Origin: Enterovibrio coralii
Lineage (GTDB): Bacteria; Pseudomonadota; Gammaproteobacteria; Enterobacterales; Vibrionaceae
Direction: 5' to 3'
Length of the DNA stretch: 64,000 nt
Assembly (NCBI RefSeq): GCF_001559595.1
Contig: NZ_LNTY01000054.1
Span: 1 to 64,000, forward strand
Part shown: piece after piece, positions 42,527-53,232 of the stretch
How the letters are laid out: every line of letters starts with the position of its first letter
Numbering within the stretch: the first letter of the stretch is position 1
Notes under the pieces: generated by a model
Databases searched by the model: none
What the model saw: the letters and a program-made list of their open reading frames with translations, nothing else
Told to the model about the DNA's origin: nothing
Made by a program: the position numbers and the translations under genes

Positions 42527-44329
42527 TTAATCCCTCACCTGATAGTGAGAGGCCAAGCGCTCTTTAAAGCGTTTGACGACAGACAGGCAATCTCGCAATA
42601 AGTCGCGTTCACTGCGGGAAAGCCTCGACACATCGAGTTGATTGCTGCCGTGGCTTTCGCTATCGAGTTGTTGTTGCAGGCGTGTTTTGACGAAAAGCTT
42701 CAAGGCCTCAGCCAAGTTGCTCGCCGTTTCTTCATCCAACGCATTACACGCGGTAAGCGCAGTAAGACGCTCGAAGGTGTTGGTTTCCGTGAGGCCTTTT
42801 TCCAGTGCCAGCGTGCGAATGCCGTGAACAAGCGGGAAGATGCCACCTTTTTTGATATCCAGCCCTTCCTTTTCTGTCTTGAGGCTACCGAAAAGCGTCA
42901 ATGGCACGCGAAAAGCAAGGCAAGGACGCACGAAAGTGTTGAGGGCGAGCATGTTGCCTGACAAGGTTTCACGAAGGCGTTGCATCACGGGGTCTAACAA
43001 GGCTTTATTGCCCGCAACGGCTTTGCTGTCAGCGATGATGGCGAGATCCATCAAACTGCGTTCATCGGAGATTTTGCAAAGTGCACTGATGGTGGACTTC
43101 CACTCTGATTGCGATTTCACCCAGCGCGGATTATTGACCATTACGCCACCTTTACACGGCGGATAGCCGAGTCGGTTTAGCACTTCACTGAAACGGTCCA
43201 TGTAATGTTCAATGTCAGGCCAATGGGTGTCGTCAGCCAATACCAGCCCGTTGTCTTGATCGGTTTTGAGGATCTGCTCACCGCGTCCTTCCGACCCCAT
43301 CACAAACAGGCAGCACTTGGACTGAAAGGCTTCCGGCATGGTGAGTTGAAAGGCTTTTTCGATGATTTGCTCGTTAACGGCAGAAATCAGCTCCATCACA
43401 AACGGTGTGTGGATGCCATTATTGGTGAGCGTCGCCACCAGTTGCTGTTGGTTGTTGGCAGCGAGAGCGAGTTCCTCAATGGTATGTGCGCGATTGATTT
43501 GCAGCGTTAACACGTGAGAATGGGTCGAGAAAAGACTCAGCACTTGGGTCATGTCGAGCATGCCGACCGTTTCACCGTCCTTGGTGACGCGCACGCGTTT
43601 GACGCGGTCACGGGTCATCAAAATCATCACGTTAAACAGGTATTCACCAATCTCGACCCCAATGACTGGAGATGTGGCGATGTCGCCAACCGGATCGGTC
43701 AGGGCTTTTTCATCTTCGACTAGCGCATGAAGCAGGTTAGTGCGGGTGATAATACCCACCTCGCTCTCTCCGGTTTCTAAGGCAACCAAGGCACAATCTT
43801 GTCGATGCCTTCTCAGCATACGTGTCACATCGTGAATCGAGGTGCTGTGCGCGATGGTTTGAATCGGCTGGATGTTGCTTTCATCGACTTCAGTCAGAAT
43901 AAATTCGGCGAGATTTTGTTGCTGCTGCGCTTTTTCCATCAGCCGTTTGCGTTGGCTAAAGCTGGTACTGAAGTAGTCAGAAAAAGCCGTGTTTTCCCGA
44001 TGGAGCGTCATAAACACGCGCTTGGGGAGGACATAACATAAGGTGTCTTCGACGGCGCGGTAGCGGTGGTGCGCGTGGCCTTTAATCAGAGCTTTGGCGT
44101 TGAACAAATCATCCTTTATGTACTGCGCCTGCACCTCTTTAGTCTCTGGGTGAATTTCTTGAACCCGCCCTTTAATAACCACATAGAGAGACTCGTTCGC
44201 CTGTTCCTTATCAATGATCACATCGCCACGGCGAAAATACGCCACATCTAATGAAGACGTCAGCAATTTCGCTTGTTGCCCATTTAAACGGTTGAATGGT
44301 GGAGAGGAGAGATCAAAGGGTTCAGGCAT
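42527..44329 (-). CDS. cNMP-binding/CBS/DUF294 nucleotidyltransferase-like protein
   Basis: A 600-residue soluble multi-domain protein. Residues 10-125 resemble a cyclic-nucleotide-binding domain (RRGDVIIDKEQANESLYVVIKGRV). Residues 150-280 are a CBS pair. From about 300 there is a GlnD-like nucleotidyltransferase domain with the motif MGSEGRGEQILKTDQDNG, which holds the metal-binding aspartates. A DUF294 C-terminal helical region ends the protein. This architecture suggests a sensor that adds a nucleotide to an unknown partner, perhaps linked to acetate use; that is inference from its stable place beside acs. Co-transcribed with the exonuclease gene. Intact. Confidence 0.85.
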   Translation of the reverse strand: MPEPFDLSSPPFNRLNGQQAKLLTSSLDVAYFRRGDVIIDKEQANESLYVVIKGRVQEIHPETKEVQAQYIKDDLFNAKALIKGHAHHRYRAVEDTLCYVLPKRVFMTLHRENTAFSDYFSTSFSQRKRLMEKAQQQQNLAEFILTEVDESNIQPIQTIAHSTSIHDVTRMLRRHRQDCALVALETGESEVGIITRTNLLHALVEDEKALTDPVGDIATSPVIGVEIGEYLFNVMILMTRDRVKRVRVTKDGETVGMLDMTQVLSLFSTHSHVLTLQINRAHTIEELALAANNQQQLVATLTNNGIHTPFVMELISAVNEQIIEKAFQLTMPEAFQSKCCLFVMGSEGRGEQILKTDQDNGLVLADDTHWPDIEHYMDRFSEVLNRLGYPPCKGGVMVNNPRWVKSQSEWKSTISALCKISDERSLMDLAIIADSKAVAGNKALLDPVMQRLRETLSGNMLALNTFVRPCLAFRVPLTLFGSLKTEKEGLDIKKGGIFPLVHGIRTLALEKGLTETNTFERLTALTACNALDEETASNLAEALKLFVKTRLQQQLDSESHGSNQLDVSRLSRSERDLLRDCLSVVKRFKERLASHYQVRD

Positions 44330-44535
44330 AGGTCTTTCCTTTACAAAAACATACGCAGTATTTGCATCATCGTCTTCACTCAGTGTGTCCTAGCAAACCA
44401 GAGCGCGCCAGCCGACTTTAGTCTATGAAAATAGGCAGTGTCAGCGTGATTTTGGAACTAAACTCGCTGTAAGTTAGACCGCTTCGCTGTCAAAATAGCC
44501 GCAACTTTTTCAGTGCTTTTCTAGGATGCAATTCG

Positions 44536-45732
44536 TTGAACATTTTCCGTCCCTCTCCCTTTTCATGGTTATCCATTTATTACGGGACATTCTTCTTCGC
44601 CTACGGTGTTTACTTGCCGTTTTGGTCGGTGTGGCTCGCCTATATGGGGCTATCCGCTGATGACATTGGTATCGTGATTGGTGCGGGTGTCATGACCCGC
44701 TTTGTGATGAACCTTTGTGTCACGCCGCGTTTTCACCTGCCAACGCACTTGTTGCCCGCCATCCGGCTTTTCTCCTTTGTCGGTGCCATGTTCGGTTTTC
44801 TTCATTTGGCGGCGACGCCAGATTTATTGTGGCTGACCGTTTTATCCGTGCTGATCAACTGCTCGATTGGCCCTTCCGTGCCTGTGTCAGATGCACTCGC
44901 GAATCACTACAACCAGCGTAATCTTTTGGATTACGGAAAAACCCGCTTGTGGGGATCGCTTGCCTTTGTGCTGGGCTCTACCGTAACGGGCAAGATGGTG
45001 GAAGTGTTTGGCCCGCAAGCCATCATTTTGCTAGCGGCGTTTGGTTTATTGGCAACGGGGTTCTGGACGCTTCTGAAACCAAGCGTGTTGCCAGAAAACG
45101 ACACGGCAACCCAACCTGTCAGGCCGAAGCTTTCTGCGGTGATGCGTTCGAAAGAAGTGCTGGTTTTTGTGCTTTTGGTGTCGCTCATCCAAGGTAGCCA
45201 TGCTGCGTACTATGCGTTCAGCTCTGTCCACTGGATTAAGTCAGGGGTATCAGACGCGGTTGTCGGCTACCTCTGGAGTATCGGTGTGGTGGTGGAAGTC
45301 ACTATGTTTGCGCTAAGCCGTCGTCTGTTTGGCCATTGGCAAGTGCAATCCTTGTTTCGCCTCGCGGCTCTCGCTGTGATTGTTCGCTGGGGACTGACGG
45401 GCTGGTCAATCGACGTGGGTGTGCTGGTGTTTGCACAATCGCTGCATGGCGTCACCTTTGGTTTGGCGCACATTGCGGCCATGCGCTATATCCAGCATCA
45501 ACCGTCTGACAAGTTGATGGCGATGCAAGCTTTGTACAACGCGATTCCGCTGGGCGCAGTGATGGCGATCCTTACCATGGTGAGCGGCGAGCTTTATTCA
45601 TGGTTACAAGGTGATGCTTTCTACGTGATGGCGGCGTTGGGTGTGCCTGCGTTGTTCCTGACCTTACCGAAAAATCAGGAGCAGAACGTCGGGGTTACCG
45701 CGAAATCTGCAGAAATCGCGCAAGGGGAGTAG
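44536..45732 (+). CDS. MFS transporter of the HcaT (3-phenylpropionate permease) family
   Basis: A 398-residue transporter with 12 predicted membrane segments. The start region FSWLSIYYGTFFFAYGVYLP and LPFWSVWLAYMGLS are typical of HcaT/LacY-like carriers. The conserved KTRLWGSLAFVLGS lies between segments four and five. It starts with TTG at 44536, with AGGA 9 bases upstream; no in-frame ATG is closer. No aromatic-acid genes are nearby, so the substrate is open. Divergent from the cNMP/CBS protein and upstream of the CrbS-type kinase. Intact. Confidence 0.85.
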   Translation: MNIFRPSPFSWLSIYYGTFFFAYGVYLPFWSVWLAYMGLSADDIGIVIGAGVMTRFVMNLCVTPRFHLPTHLLPAIRLFSFVGAMFGFLHLAATPDLLWLTVLSVLINCSIGPSVPVSDALANHYNQRNLLDYGKTRLWGSLAFVLGSTVTGKMVEVFGPQAIILLAAFGLLATGFWTLLKPSVLPENDTATQPVRPKLSAVMRSKEVLVFVLLVSLIQGSHAAYYAFSSVHWIKSGVSDAVVGYLWSIGVVVEVTMFALSRRLFGHWQVQSLFRLAALAVIVRWGLTGWSIDVGVLVFAQSLHGVTFGLAHIAAMRYIQHQPSDKLMAMQALYNAIPLGAVMAILTMVSGELYSWLQGDAFYVMAALGVPALFLTLPKNQEQNVGVTAKSAEIAQGE

Positions 45733-45859
45733 AGAGCTCCATCACGGCGCGAAAGCGTGGCGTTGTTGTGATGCGAGTGTCATGGTAAACAAGCACTTGG
45801 ATGAACAACGCGCCTCGCTTTGAGGCCGTTACCCATAACTGCATATCATGGAAGGATTT

Positions 45860-48800
45860 ATGTCAGTAGGATGGATAGTGGTGCCGGTGGCACTGGCGTA
45901 TTTAGGCGTTTTGTTTCTAATCGCCTGGTATGGGGATAATCGCCCGCGATGGCTGCGTGGCTGGCGACCCTATATCTATAGCCTTTCCATCGCCGTTTAC
46001 TGTACGTCTTGGACCTTCTTCGGCACCGTTGGGCAGGCGTCGAGTCAGCTTGGTCCTTCCTTCCTATCTATCTTGCTCCGATCCTCGTATTCACCATTGG
46101 CTGGCGTTTTCTCGCCCGCATTATTCTGATCGCTAAGCGCGAGCACATTACCTCCATTGCTGACTTTATCGCGGCGCGCTACGGAAAATCACAAGGCTTA
46201 GCGTCATGGTCACCATCATCGCGGTGCTCGGTATCTTGCCGTATATCGCGTTGCAGCTTCGTGGCATCACCATGGGGCTGGATGTAGTCGCGCCCGATAT
46301 CGGTAAAGAAGCAGGGCTTAATCAGGGACAAATTGCTTGGTTGGTGTGTGTGTCGTTGGCGATGTTTACCGTCCTTTTTGGGACACGACACATCGATTCG
46401 ACAGAGCACCACCGCGGCATGATGATGGCGGTGGCGTTTGAGTCCATCGTCAAGCTAGTGGCATTTTTGGTCGTCGGTGTGTTTGCTGTGACCTTGCTGT
46501 GGGAAGCACCCGTGCCTTTGCCTTCATTAAAAGAAACCAACGTTGTCGGCACGCCGCAATGGGGCTCTTTATTGGTGCACACCATACTCACCATGGCGGC
46601 TATCATCTGTCTGCCGCGCCAGTTTCATACCATGGTGGTGGAAAATGCCCGGGCGCAGGACTTGCACACGGCGCGTTGGGTGTTCCCGGTTTACTTATTG
46701 TTGATGGGGATGTTTGTACTGCCGCTGGCTTATGCAGGGCAAGTGTTCCTGCCGTCAGCATCTGCCGATACCCATGTGATTCAACTGCCGCTCGCGATGG
46801 GCAATGAAAGTATCGCATTATTGGCCTTTTTGGGCGGCGCATCGGCGGCCAGTGGCATGGTTATCGTTTCTACCATCGCTTTGGCCATCATGGTCTCTAA
46901 CGATCTGGTGTTGCCACAGTTGCTGCGCCGGATGCGCATTTCCAACCGCAATTTCACCCAATTCTCTGGGCTTCTCCTCAATGTCCGCCGCGCGCTGATC
47001 TTCCTGCTTTTGATTGCAGCGTGGGGCTTTTATCAGCTCATCCTCGAAGTGCCTTCACTGTCTGCGATTGGTTTTCTCTCCTTTGCTGCGATAGCGCAGT
47101 TTGCACCGCCGCTGGTGGCGGGGATTTACTGGCGACAAGCCAACAAGAAAGGGGTCTATGCCGGGCTTTTTGCAGGCTTTATCGTTTGGCTGATGACCTT
47201 GATGATGCAAACGGGCATGTTGGCCGGGGACGCGCACAGCAACTTGGTGCTGTGGATTCTATCGCCGCCAGACGTGCCGTTTTTCCGCTCCTTGAGTCCG
47301 GTGGATTGGGGCATGGTGCTGAGCGTTATGGTCAATACCGCCTGCTTTGTGGTGGTTTCAATGGCCACGCGCCCTTCGCTAAGCGAACGCTTACAAGCTG
47401 CAAGCTTTGTCGGCACGCCGCTGCCAGAAGGGGATGATTCCAGCCTTTATCAAAGCCGCGTGACAGTGGCAGAGCTTGAAATGCTGGCGGCACGTTTGTG
47501 GGTCGCACCCGCATGCGCCAAACTTCCGCATGTTTGCCGAGCAGCGTGGTGAAACCTTATTGCCGCAGCAACAGGCCAGTGCAGCTCTGATTCGTCATAC
47601 CGAACGTGTGCTCGCCGGTGTGTTTGGAGCGTCGTCAGCCAAGCTAGTATTAACCTCGGCACTGCAAGGTCGAAACATGCAGCTTGAGGAAATTGCCACT
47701 ATCGTCGATGAAGCCTCCGAGCTGTTCGACTTTAGCCGCGGTCTTTTACAAGGTGCGATCGAGCATATCAGCCAAGGTATTTCGGTGGTGGATAAACAAC
47801 TCAGGCTGGTGGCATGGAATCAACGGTATGTTGAGCTCTTCAAGTTCCCGCCCGATCTTATCCAAGTGGGCAGACCTATTGCGGATGTAGTGCGCTATAA
47901 CGCAGAGCGTGGTTTGTGTGGTCCGGGTGATATTGAAGAGCACGTAGAAAAGCGTGTCTCTTACCTTCGCCAAGGCTCGTCTCATACCTCATCGCGCGTA
48001 CACCCCGATGGACGCGTGATTGAGGTGCAAGGCAACCCCATGCCGGGCGGCGGCTTTGTAATGAGTTTTACCGACATCACTGCCTTCCGTGATGCCGAAG
48101 AAGCCTTGAAGCAATCGAATGAAACATTGGAAGCGCGTGTTGTTGAGCGTACCCAAGAGCTTGAAACCCTGAACCGCCGACTGTTTTCTGCCACGCGAAA
48201 GCCGAGCAAGCGTCGCAATCGAAAAGCCGACTCTTGGCGGCGGTAAGCCATGATCTGATGCAGCCGATGAACGCGGCGCGCCTTTTCGCTTCCTCTCTCA
48301 GTGAAATGGCACAGGATAAAGATGTGCAGAAGATGTCTTCACACATCGAAAGTGCGCTGGGGGCGGCGGAAGATCTTATCAGTGACTTGCTTGATATCTC
48401 TCGTCTGGAATCGGGCAAGATGAAAGCCAAAGTGAGCGACTTCTCGATTGATGAGGTGTTTTCCACCTTGGCAGCTGAGTTTGGCATGATTGCCAAAGAG
48501 CAGGGCGTGGATTTTCGCGTTCAACCAACCGGCATTCGTATCCGCTCGGATAAGCGTTTGCTCCGTCGCGTGCTGCAAAACTTCCTGACTAACGCCTTTC
48601 GCTACAATCCTAATGGCCGTGTACTGCTTGGAGCACGCCGCAAAGGCAACAAGGTGCGCATTGAGGTGTGGGATAACGGCCCCGGTATTCCTGAAGATCG
48701 CCAGCAAGATATTTTCAATGAGTTTACCCGCATTGATCGCAAAGGTGCGGAGCTTGGGCTAGGACTTGGGCTCGCGATTGCTCGCGGGATCAGCCGCATT

Positions 48801-49307
48801 CTCACCCAGCCGTTGGGGCTGCGCTCGTGGCCGGGAGAAGGCACCGTCTTTTCGATTACCGCTCACCGCGCGACGGTAATGCCTCTTGTAGGAGACACAA
48901 GCGTTGAAGCTGATGCGCAGCCGAAAAATAGCGAGCCAATGGCTGGGGTGCATGTCCTTTGTGTGGATAATGAAAAAGACATACTGACAGGCATGGAAAG
49001 TCTTTTGACGCGATGGGGTTGTCAAGTTCAGGTAGCCGAAGACATGGAGCAGGTGGAAAACCTGCTTCAAGATGGCTGGAATCCAAATGTCATACTCAGT
49101 GATTACCATTTGGCCCCGTCTCTCACAGGCTTGGATATTTTGCAGCGTTGTCGTGAGCTGCTCGGCGATGGGTTTACTGGCGCGATCATTACCGCGGATA
49201 GAACACCGGAAACGCGCCAGATGATCCGTGAGCAAGGATTTAGCTACATTGCCAAGCCTGTTAAACCAATAAAACTACGTGCACTGCTACAGCAGGGAGT
49301 GAACTGA
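45860..49307 (+). CDS. crbS: Transporter-fused hybrid sensor histidine kinase, CrbS type (five apparent frameshifts)
   Basis: CrbS with CrbR controls acs in Vibrio cholerae (the acetate switch). Residues 1-500 form a sodium/solute-symporter domain (IAWYGDNRPRWL, KREHITSIADFIAARYGK). About 525-600 correspond to a STAC linker and 610-745 to a PAS domain (QGISVVDKQLRLVAWNQRYVE). A coiled coil and the histidine box LAAVSHDLMQPMNAAR follow near 795. The ATPase domain has DNGPGIPEDRQQ and GLGLGLAIARG, and the C-terminal receiver has the acceptor Asp in ILSDYHL. Bases are missing near 46049, 46203, 47496, 47521 and 48194. Restored, the protein has about 1150 residues. ATG 45860 is preferred to 45848 by family start. 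Confidence 0.87.
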
Positions 49308-49309
49308 CC

Positions 49310-49522
49310 ATGGAAGCTTTTTCAATACCGCGATTGGACACCGAAGCTGGATTGATCCGCGCCGAAGGGCTATGGGATCCGCTCACCGCAGAGATCCAGA
49401 TTACCGAGCTGGCCATGATGGGGACAGACGGGTGGATGGACGTGAGCTTCTGGCTGACCGAGCAAGAGCACGAGGCGAGAGTGGCAGCAGTGATTAAAGC
49501 TGCCAAACTCTATCTCGTTTAA
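49310..49522 (+). CDS. Small hypothetical protein
   Basis: I do not recognise this 70-residue protein. It starts at ATG 49310, two bases after the crbS stop, which suggests translational coupling. It is acidic, soluble and contains a stretch rich in hydrophobic residues (ITELAMMGTDGWMDVSFWL) and a helical end. Close spacing suggests a link to the kinase or the acetate module. It ends just before the convergent gene at 49540. Confidence 0.6.
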   Translation: MEAFSIPRLDTEAGLIRAEGLWDPLTAEIQITELAMMGTDGWMDVSFWLTEQEHEARVAAVIKAAKLYLV

Positions 49523-49539
49523 GTCAGTGTGAGGCGGGA

Positions 49540-50037
49540 TTACTGGCTTTTCTGATCTTCTGTGAAGAAGGTTTTGTATTCCACGAAGGTTGTTGGTGCT
49601 TCGCCGTAGTAAAGGGTTCCCTGTGATTTCACCACCAGATGAAGCTCGCTTTCCTCATTGCTAGGGGCGGGCAAATCCACCATCCATTCTTGACCCGAAG
49701 CGTTGTTTTTCTCCATATCAACAGGAGAGGTTACCTGCTCTTTGCCTTGAACCAGGCCAATCTTGGCCCCTTCAAGCGGGAAATCTGAGGTCAATTTCAG
49801 GATCACGGCGTTTTCAGTCAGGGTTTCAGAGCGAAGCTCGACTTTGAAATCTCCGTTTACCATAGAGCACAGTCCGCTGGTGTAGCGACAGTTTGAACGT
49901 GCGGCGAGTTTGTAGGTTTCCCCTTCTTGTGCGGTAAGCGGCTTTTCACTCACTGCCAGGTCAACCCCGAAGTAGGCGATGATGGCCAAAATTGGCGCAA
50001 CGATCATCGCTAAAATCACATGCTTGTTTTTAAACAT
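49540..50037 (-). CDS. Hypothetical membrane-anchored protein
   Basis: I do not recognise a named family. The 165-residue product starts MFKNKHVILAMIVAPILAII, a single membrane anchor. The rest is likely periplasmic, about 140 residues with a cysteine pair (NCRYTSGLC) that could form a disulfide, and beta-rich composition. It lies downstream of actP behind a terminator. A role with the acetate transporter or in envelope maintenance is possible but not shown. Confidence 0.7.
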   Translation of the reverse strand: MFKNKHVILAMIVAPILAIIAYFGVDLAVSEKPLTAQEGETYKLAARSNCRYTSGLCSMVNGDFKVELRSETLTENAVILKLTSDFPLEGAKIGLVQGKEQVTSPVDMEKNNASGQEWMVDLPAPSNEESELHLVVKSQGTLYYGEAPTTFVEYKTFFTEDQKSQ

Positions 50038-50101
50038 AATTATTGGCGTAGTACGCTTCCATCCTTGGGCTTACGGCTAAACAATACCCTAGCCGAGAGA
50101 T

Positions 50102-50128
50102 AAAAAAAGCCCCGAGCCGGGGCTTTTT
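50102..50128. terminator. Terminator of the DUF485-actP operon
   Basis: AGCCCC (50108-50113) and GGGGCT (50119-50124), flanked by A7 and T5, so it works in both directions. It lies between actP and the membrane-anchored gene. Confidence 0.9.
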
Positions 50129-50164
50129 CACGGTTACGTGACGCTTAGCAAAGCCGACATTTTA

Positions 50165-51891
50165 TTAGTGCGACTGAGCATCACCTGCGCCTGATGGTAC
50201 ACGTACGTGTTCAACCAGATCTTTCACTTCTTGTGGGGTTTCCGCAGTTACGCGAGATACCAAGTAAGCCACACCGAAGTTGAACAGGGCACCGATTGCA
50301 CCGAACGCGTTTGGTTCGATACCGAAGAACCAGTTGCTGCCCCAATCTTGCAGGTATTTCCAATCAGCAACAAACAGGATGCCTTTGTGTTGGAATACGT
50401 AGAACAGGGTGACACTGATACCTGCAATCATACCTGCGATTGCGCCTTCTTTGTTGATGGTCTTTGAGAAGATACCCATCATCAGAGCCGGGAAGATGGA
50501 CGAAGCGGCCAGACCGAAGGCCAGTGCTACCGTACCGGCGGCAAACCCAGGCGGATTAAGGCCGAGGTAACCCGCGACACCGATAGCGAATATCATGGCT
50601 ATCCGGCTCGCCATCAGCTCACTCTTCTCCGAGATATTCGGGTTGATAACACCCTTAATCAAGTCATGCGATACCGCCGACGAGATAGCGAGCAAGAGAC
50701 CTGCGGCCGTTGACAGTGCAGCAGCCAGACCACCCGCAGCAACCAGTGCGATGACCCAGTTAGGCAGTTTCGCGATTTCAGGGTTCGCCAGAACCATGAT
50801 GTCACGGTCAACTTTCAGCTCGTTCGTCGCGCTGTCAGAGGTGTACTGTATCTTGCCGTCGTTGTTTTTGTCATCGAAGCCAAGAAGTCCAGTTTTCTCC
50901 CAGTTCTTAAACCAGTCAGGACGCTCATCGTATGCCAGGTTTTGACCTGATGCTGGGTTTACTGTGTCCATCAGATTCAGACGCGCCATTGCAGCAACTG
51001 CAGGTGCAGTGGTGTACAGAATCGCGATGAAGAACAGTGCCCAACCTGCAGACGTACGTGCATCACGCACTTTCGGTACCGTGAAGAAACGGATGATAAC
51101 GTGTGGCAGACCCGCGGTACCGATCATCAGAGACATGGTGTAGACAAACATGTTGAGTGTGTCGCCACGCACTGAGGTTGTGTATTCAGTAAAGCCGAGC
51201 TCTGTCACCACCTGATCGAGCCTGTCGAGCAGATAGACATCTGTACCTGCATGGTGCCGCCAAGGCCAAGTTGTGGCAGTGGGTTACCCGTCAGTTGCAG
51301 AGAAATAAAGACCGCTGGGATGGTGTATGCAAGGATAAGTACACAGTACTGCGCAATCTGGGTGTACGTGATACCTTTCATACCGCCCAATACCGCGTAG
51401 ATGAATACGATACACATACCGATGCCAAGACCTGTTGCGTAGTCCACTTCCAAGAAGCGACCGAAAGCAACACCAACACCTTTCATCTGACCGATAACGT
51501 AGGTAACAGAGGCGATGATCAGACACACAACCGCAACGATGCGGGCAGTGTTGGAGTAGAAGCGCTCACCGACGAACTCAGGCACGGTGAACTTACCAAA
51601 CTTACGTAGGTAAGGTGCAAGCAGCAGTGCCAGCAGAACGTAGCCGCCCGTCCAGCCCATCAAGAATACTGAGCCGCCGTAGCCCATGAAGGCAATCAGA
51701 CCCGCCATCGAGATGAACGATGCTGCTGACATCCAGTCCGCCGCTGTCGCCATACCGTTAGCAACAGGGTTTACACCACCGCCAGCAACGTAGAATTCTT
51801 TGGTTGATCCTGCTCGCGCCCAGATGGCGATACCGATGTACAGGACAAATGTGGCACCTACAACGAGGTAGGTAATCGTTTTAAGATCCAT
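50165..51891 (-). CDS. actP: Cation/acetate symporter ActP (one apparent frameshift)
   Basis: ActP is an SLC5-family sodium-acetate symporter that imports acetate for Acs. The N-terminal part reads [20 protein letters not shown] and has [19 protein letters not shown]. One G is missing near 51241 (in TMQVQDVYLL). The remaining frame encodes [20 protein letters not shown] and the conserved [13 protein letters not shown] and ends [13 protein letters not shown]. Restored length is 575 residues, slightly longer than the 549 of Escherichia coli owing to an insert with [15 protein letters not shown]. It follows the DUF485 gene by 13 bases, the acs-yjcH-actP style of partnership. Confidence 0.92.
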
Positions 51892-51904
51892 CTTCCTTTT
51901 CCCC

Positions 51905-52171
51905 TTATTCGTCGTCTACGCCGAATTCGCGGTCAAGCTTTCGCATTTGACGCGCGTAAACGAAAATAATGCCGAGGAAGACATAGATTGAGCCTTGCTG
52001 GGCAAACCAAAAACCGAGTTTGTAGCCACCGATCTGAATCGTATTCAGAGCGTCTACAAACAGGATTCCACAACCGAACGACACGACAAACCAAATGGTC
52101 ATCAGAATAACCATTAGCTTGAGGTTCTTGTTCCAGTAGGCTTGTGACTGTTCCTTTGTTTCGAACGCCAT
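51905..52171 (-). CDS. DUF485 family small membrane protein (YjcH-like)
   Basis: An 88-residue inner-membrane protein with two membrane segments (about 25-45 and 62-82), corresponding to YjcH that precedes actP in Escherichia coli. The start [20 protein letters not shown] at ATG 52171 has AAGGAG 6 bases upstream; the longer frame from a GTG lacks a ribosome site. Its function is unknown, but it is nearly always paired with ActP-type symporters. First gene of the DUF485-actP operon. Intact. Confidence 0.88.
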   Translation of the reverse strand: MAFETKEQSQAYWNKNLKLMVILMTIWFVVSFGCGILFVDALNTIQIGGYKLGFWFAQQGSIYVFLGIIFVYARQMRKLDREFGVDDE

Positions 52172-52511
52172 TGCCATCTCCTTATCAGACACGTTAACGG
52201 ATTGTTACGCCCTGACAATAGCAGCGTTATTTCAAGGAAACACTGCAACTTTAGTCGACCGGCTTTTGGTCACAAAGCTTGTTATGTCAGGGTTTTATGT
52301 GATGACTGGCAACTATTGATGGTGTTAATGGGATGTTAAGTTAGCCAAAGGTCTAATAGGCTTTAGGCTAAGAGAAAATGGCGTGTCTGATAGAGGGCAA
52401 GGGAATGACTGCAACGAATGCAACGTATCAACCGGAAGTGGGAAAGTGGCATCAAATTAGGATGTTAGCGAGAAAAGCAAGGATCCTAACATTGAGGTTC
52501 GGCAGCTGCGC
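52172..52511. promoter_or_regulatory. Region between crbR and the actP operon
   Basis: No gene is seen in this 340-base stretch. A weak promoter for DUF485-actP may be TTGTGA (52275-52270) and TAAAGT (52253-52248) on the minus strand at 16 bases. No convincing CRP or CrbR site could be named by eye. Confidence 0.3.
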
Positions 52512-53150
52512 TTACTGATCTAGGTCGATCTGCTGCAGTAGGATCACCGCTTGTGTGCGGTTTTTCACACCCAGCTTTCTGAAAATCGCTGTCATGTGCG
52601 CTTTGATGGTGGCTTCTGATACGTCCAGCTCGTAAGCAATTTGCTTGTTGAGCAAGCCGTCTGACAGCATATTAAGCACTTTGTTTTGCTGTGGGGTTAG
52701 CGAGGCAATTTTCTCCAGCAAGGTTTCTTCTTCACTGGATTCACTAAAATCAATGCCTTCAGGGAAACAGGGCTCACCTTCAAGCACGGTATTTAATGAA
52801 CTGACCAGCTCACGCATGTCGCTGGATTTGGGGATGAAGCCAATGGCTCCGTTGGCTTTGACCTGGCGAACGACCGAGGCTTCTTCACTGGCAGAGACCA
52901 CCACGATAGGCAGTTCAGGGTATTGCGCGCGAAGTTGGATAAGACCAGACATGCCATTGGCACCCGGCATTTTAAGATCGAGCAGTAACAAATCGATGTC
53001 GGCTTCTTTTTCTAGCAACGCGCTAAGGCTGTCGAGCGAGTCGGCCTCTAACAAGTTGGCTCCACTGATCGCCATGTGCACCGATTGAAACAGCGCATTG
53101 CGAAACAGCGGGTGATCATCAGCGATGACGATAGTGTATTGAGCGTCCAT
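52512..53150 (-). CDS. crbR: NarL/LuxR-family response regulator, CrbR type
   Basis: The 212-residue protein has an N-terminal receiver domain (MDAQYTIVIADDHPLFRNAL) with the phosphorylated aspartate in LLLLDLKMPG and the lysine in GFIPKSSD. A LuxR-type helix-turn-helix follows (LTPQQNKVLNMLSDGLLNKQ, ANEL-like QIAYELDVSEATIKAH). Its place in the acs/actP locus beside the CrbS kinase suggests it is CrbR, the activator of acs in Vibrio cholerae. Other NarL-type regulators look similar, so the assignment rests on context. Intact. Confidence 0.8.
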   Translation of the reverse strand: MDAQYTIVIADDHPLFRNALFQSVHMAISGANLLEADSLDSLSALLEKEADIDLLLLDLKMPGANGMSGLIQLRAQYPELPIVVVSASEEASVVRQVKANGAIGFIPKSSDMRELVSSLNTVLEGEPCFPEGIDFSESSEEETLLEKIASLTPQQNKVLNMLSDGLLNKQIAYELDVSEATIKAHMTAIFRKLGVKNRTQAVILLQQIDLDQ

Positions 53151-53232
53151 AGCGAATTCGTTAATACCTCTTTAACAAAAACGCTAACACTCACAGAAGG
53201 ATTGATCAATTTGCATAAGCGGGAAGTAAGAG

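Noticed and set aside
52290-52320. CRP site in the actP upstream region (TGTGATGACTGGC)
   Set aside because: Only one half-site is good; the opposite half does not resemble TCACA.
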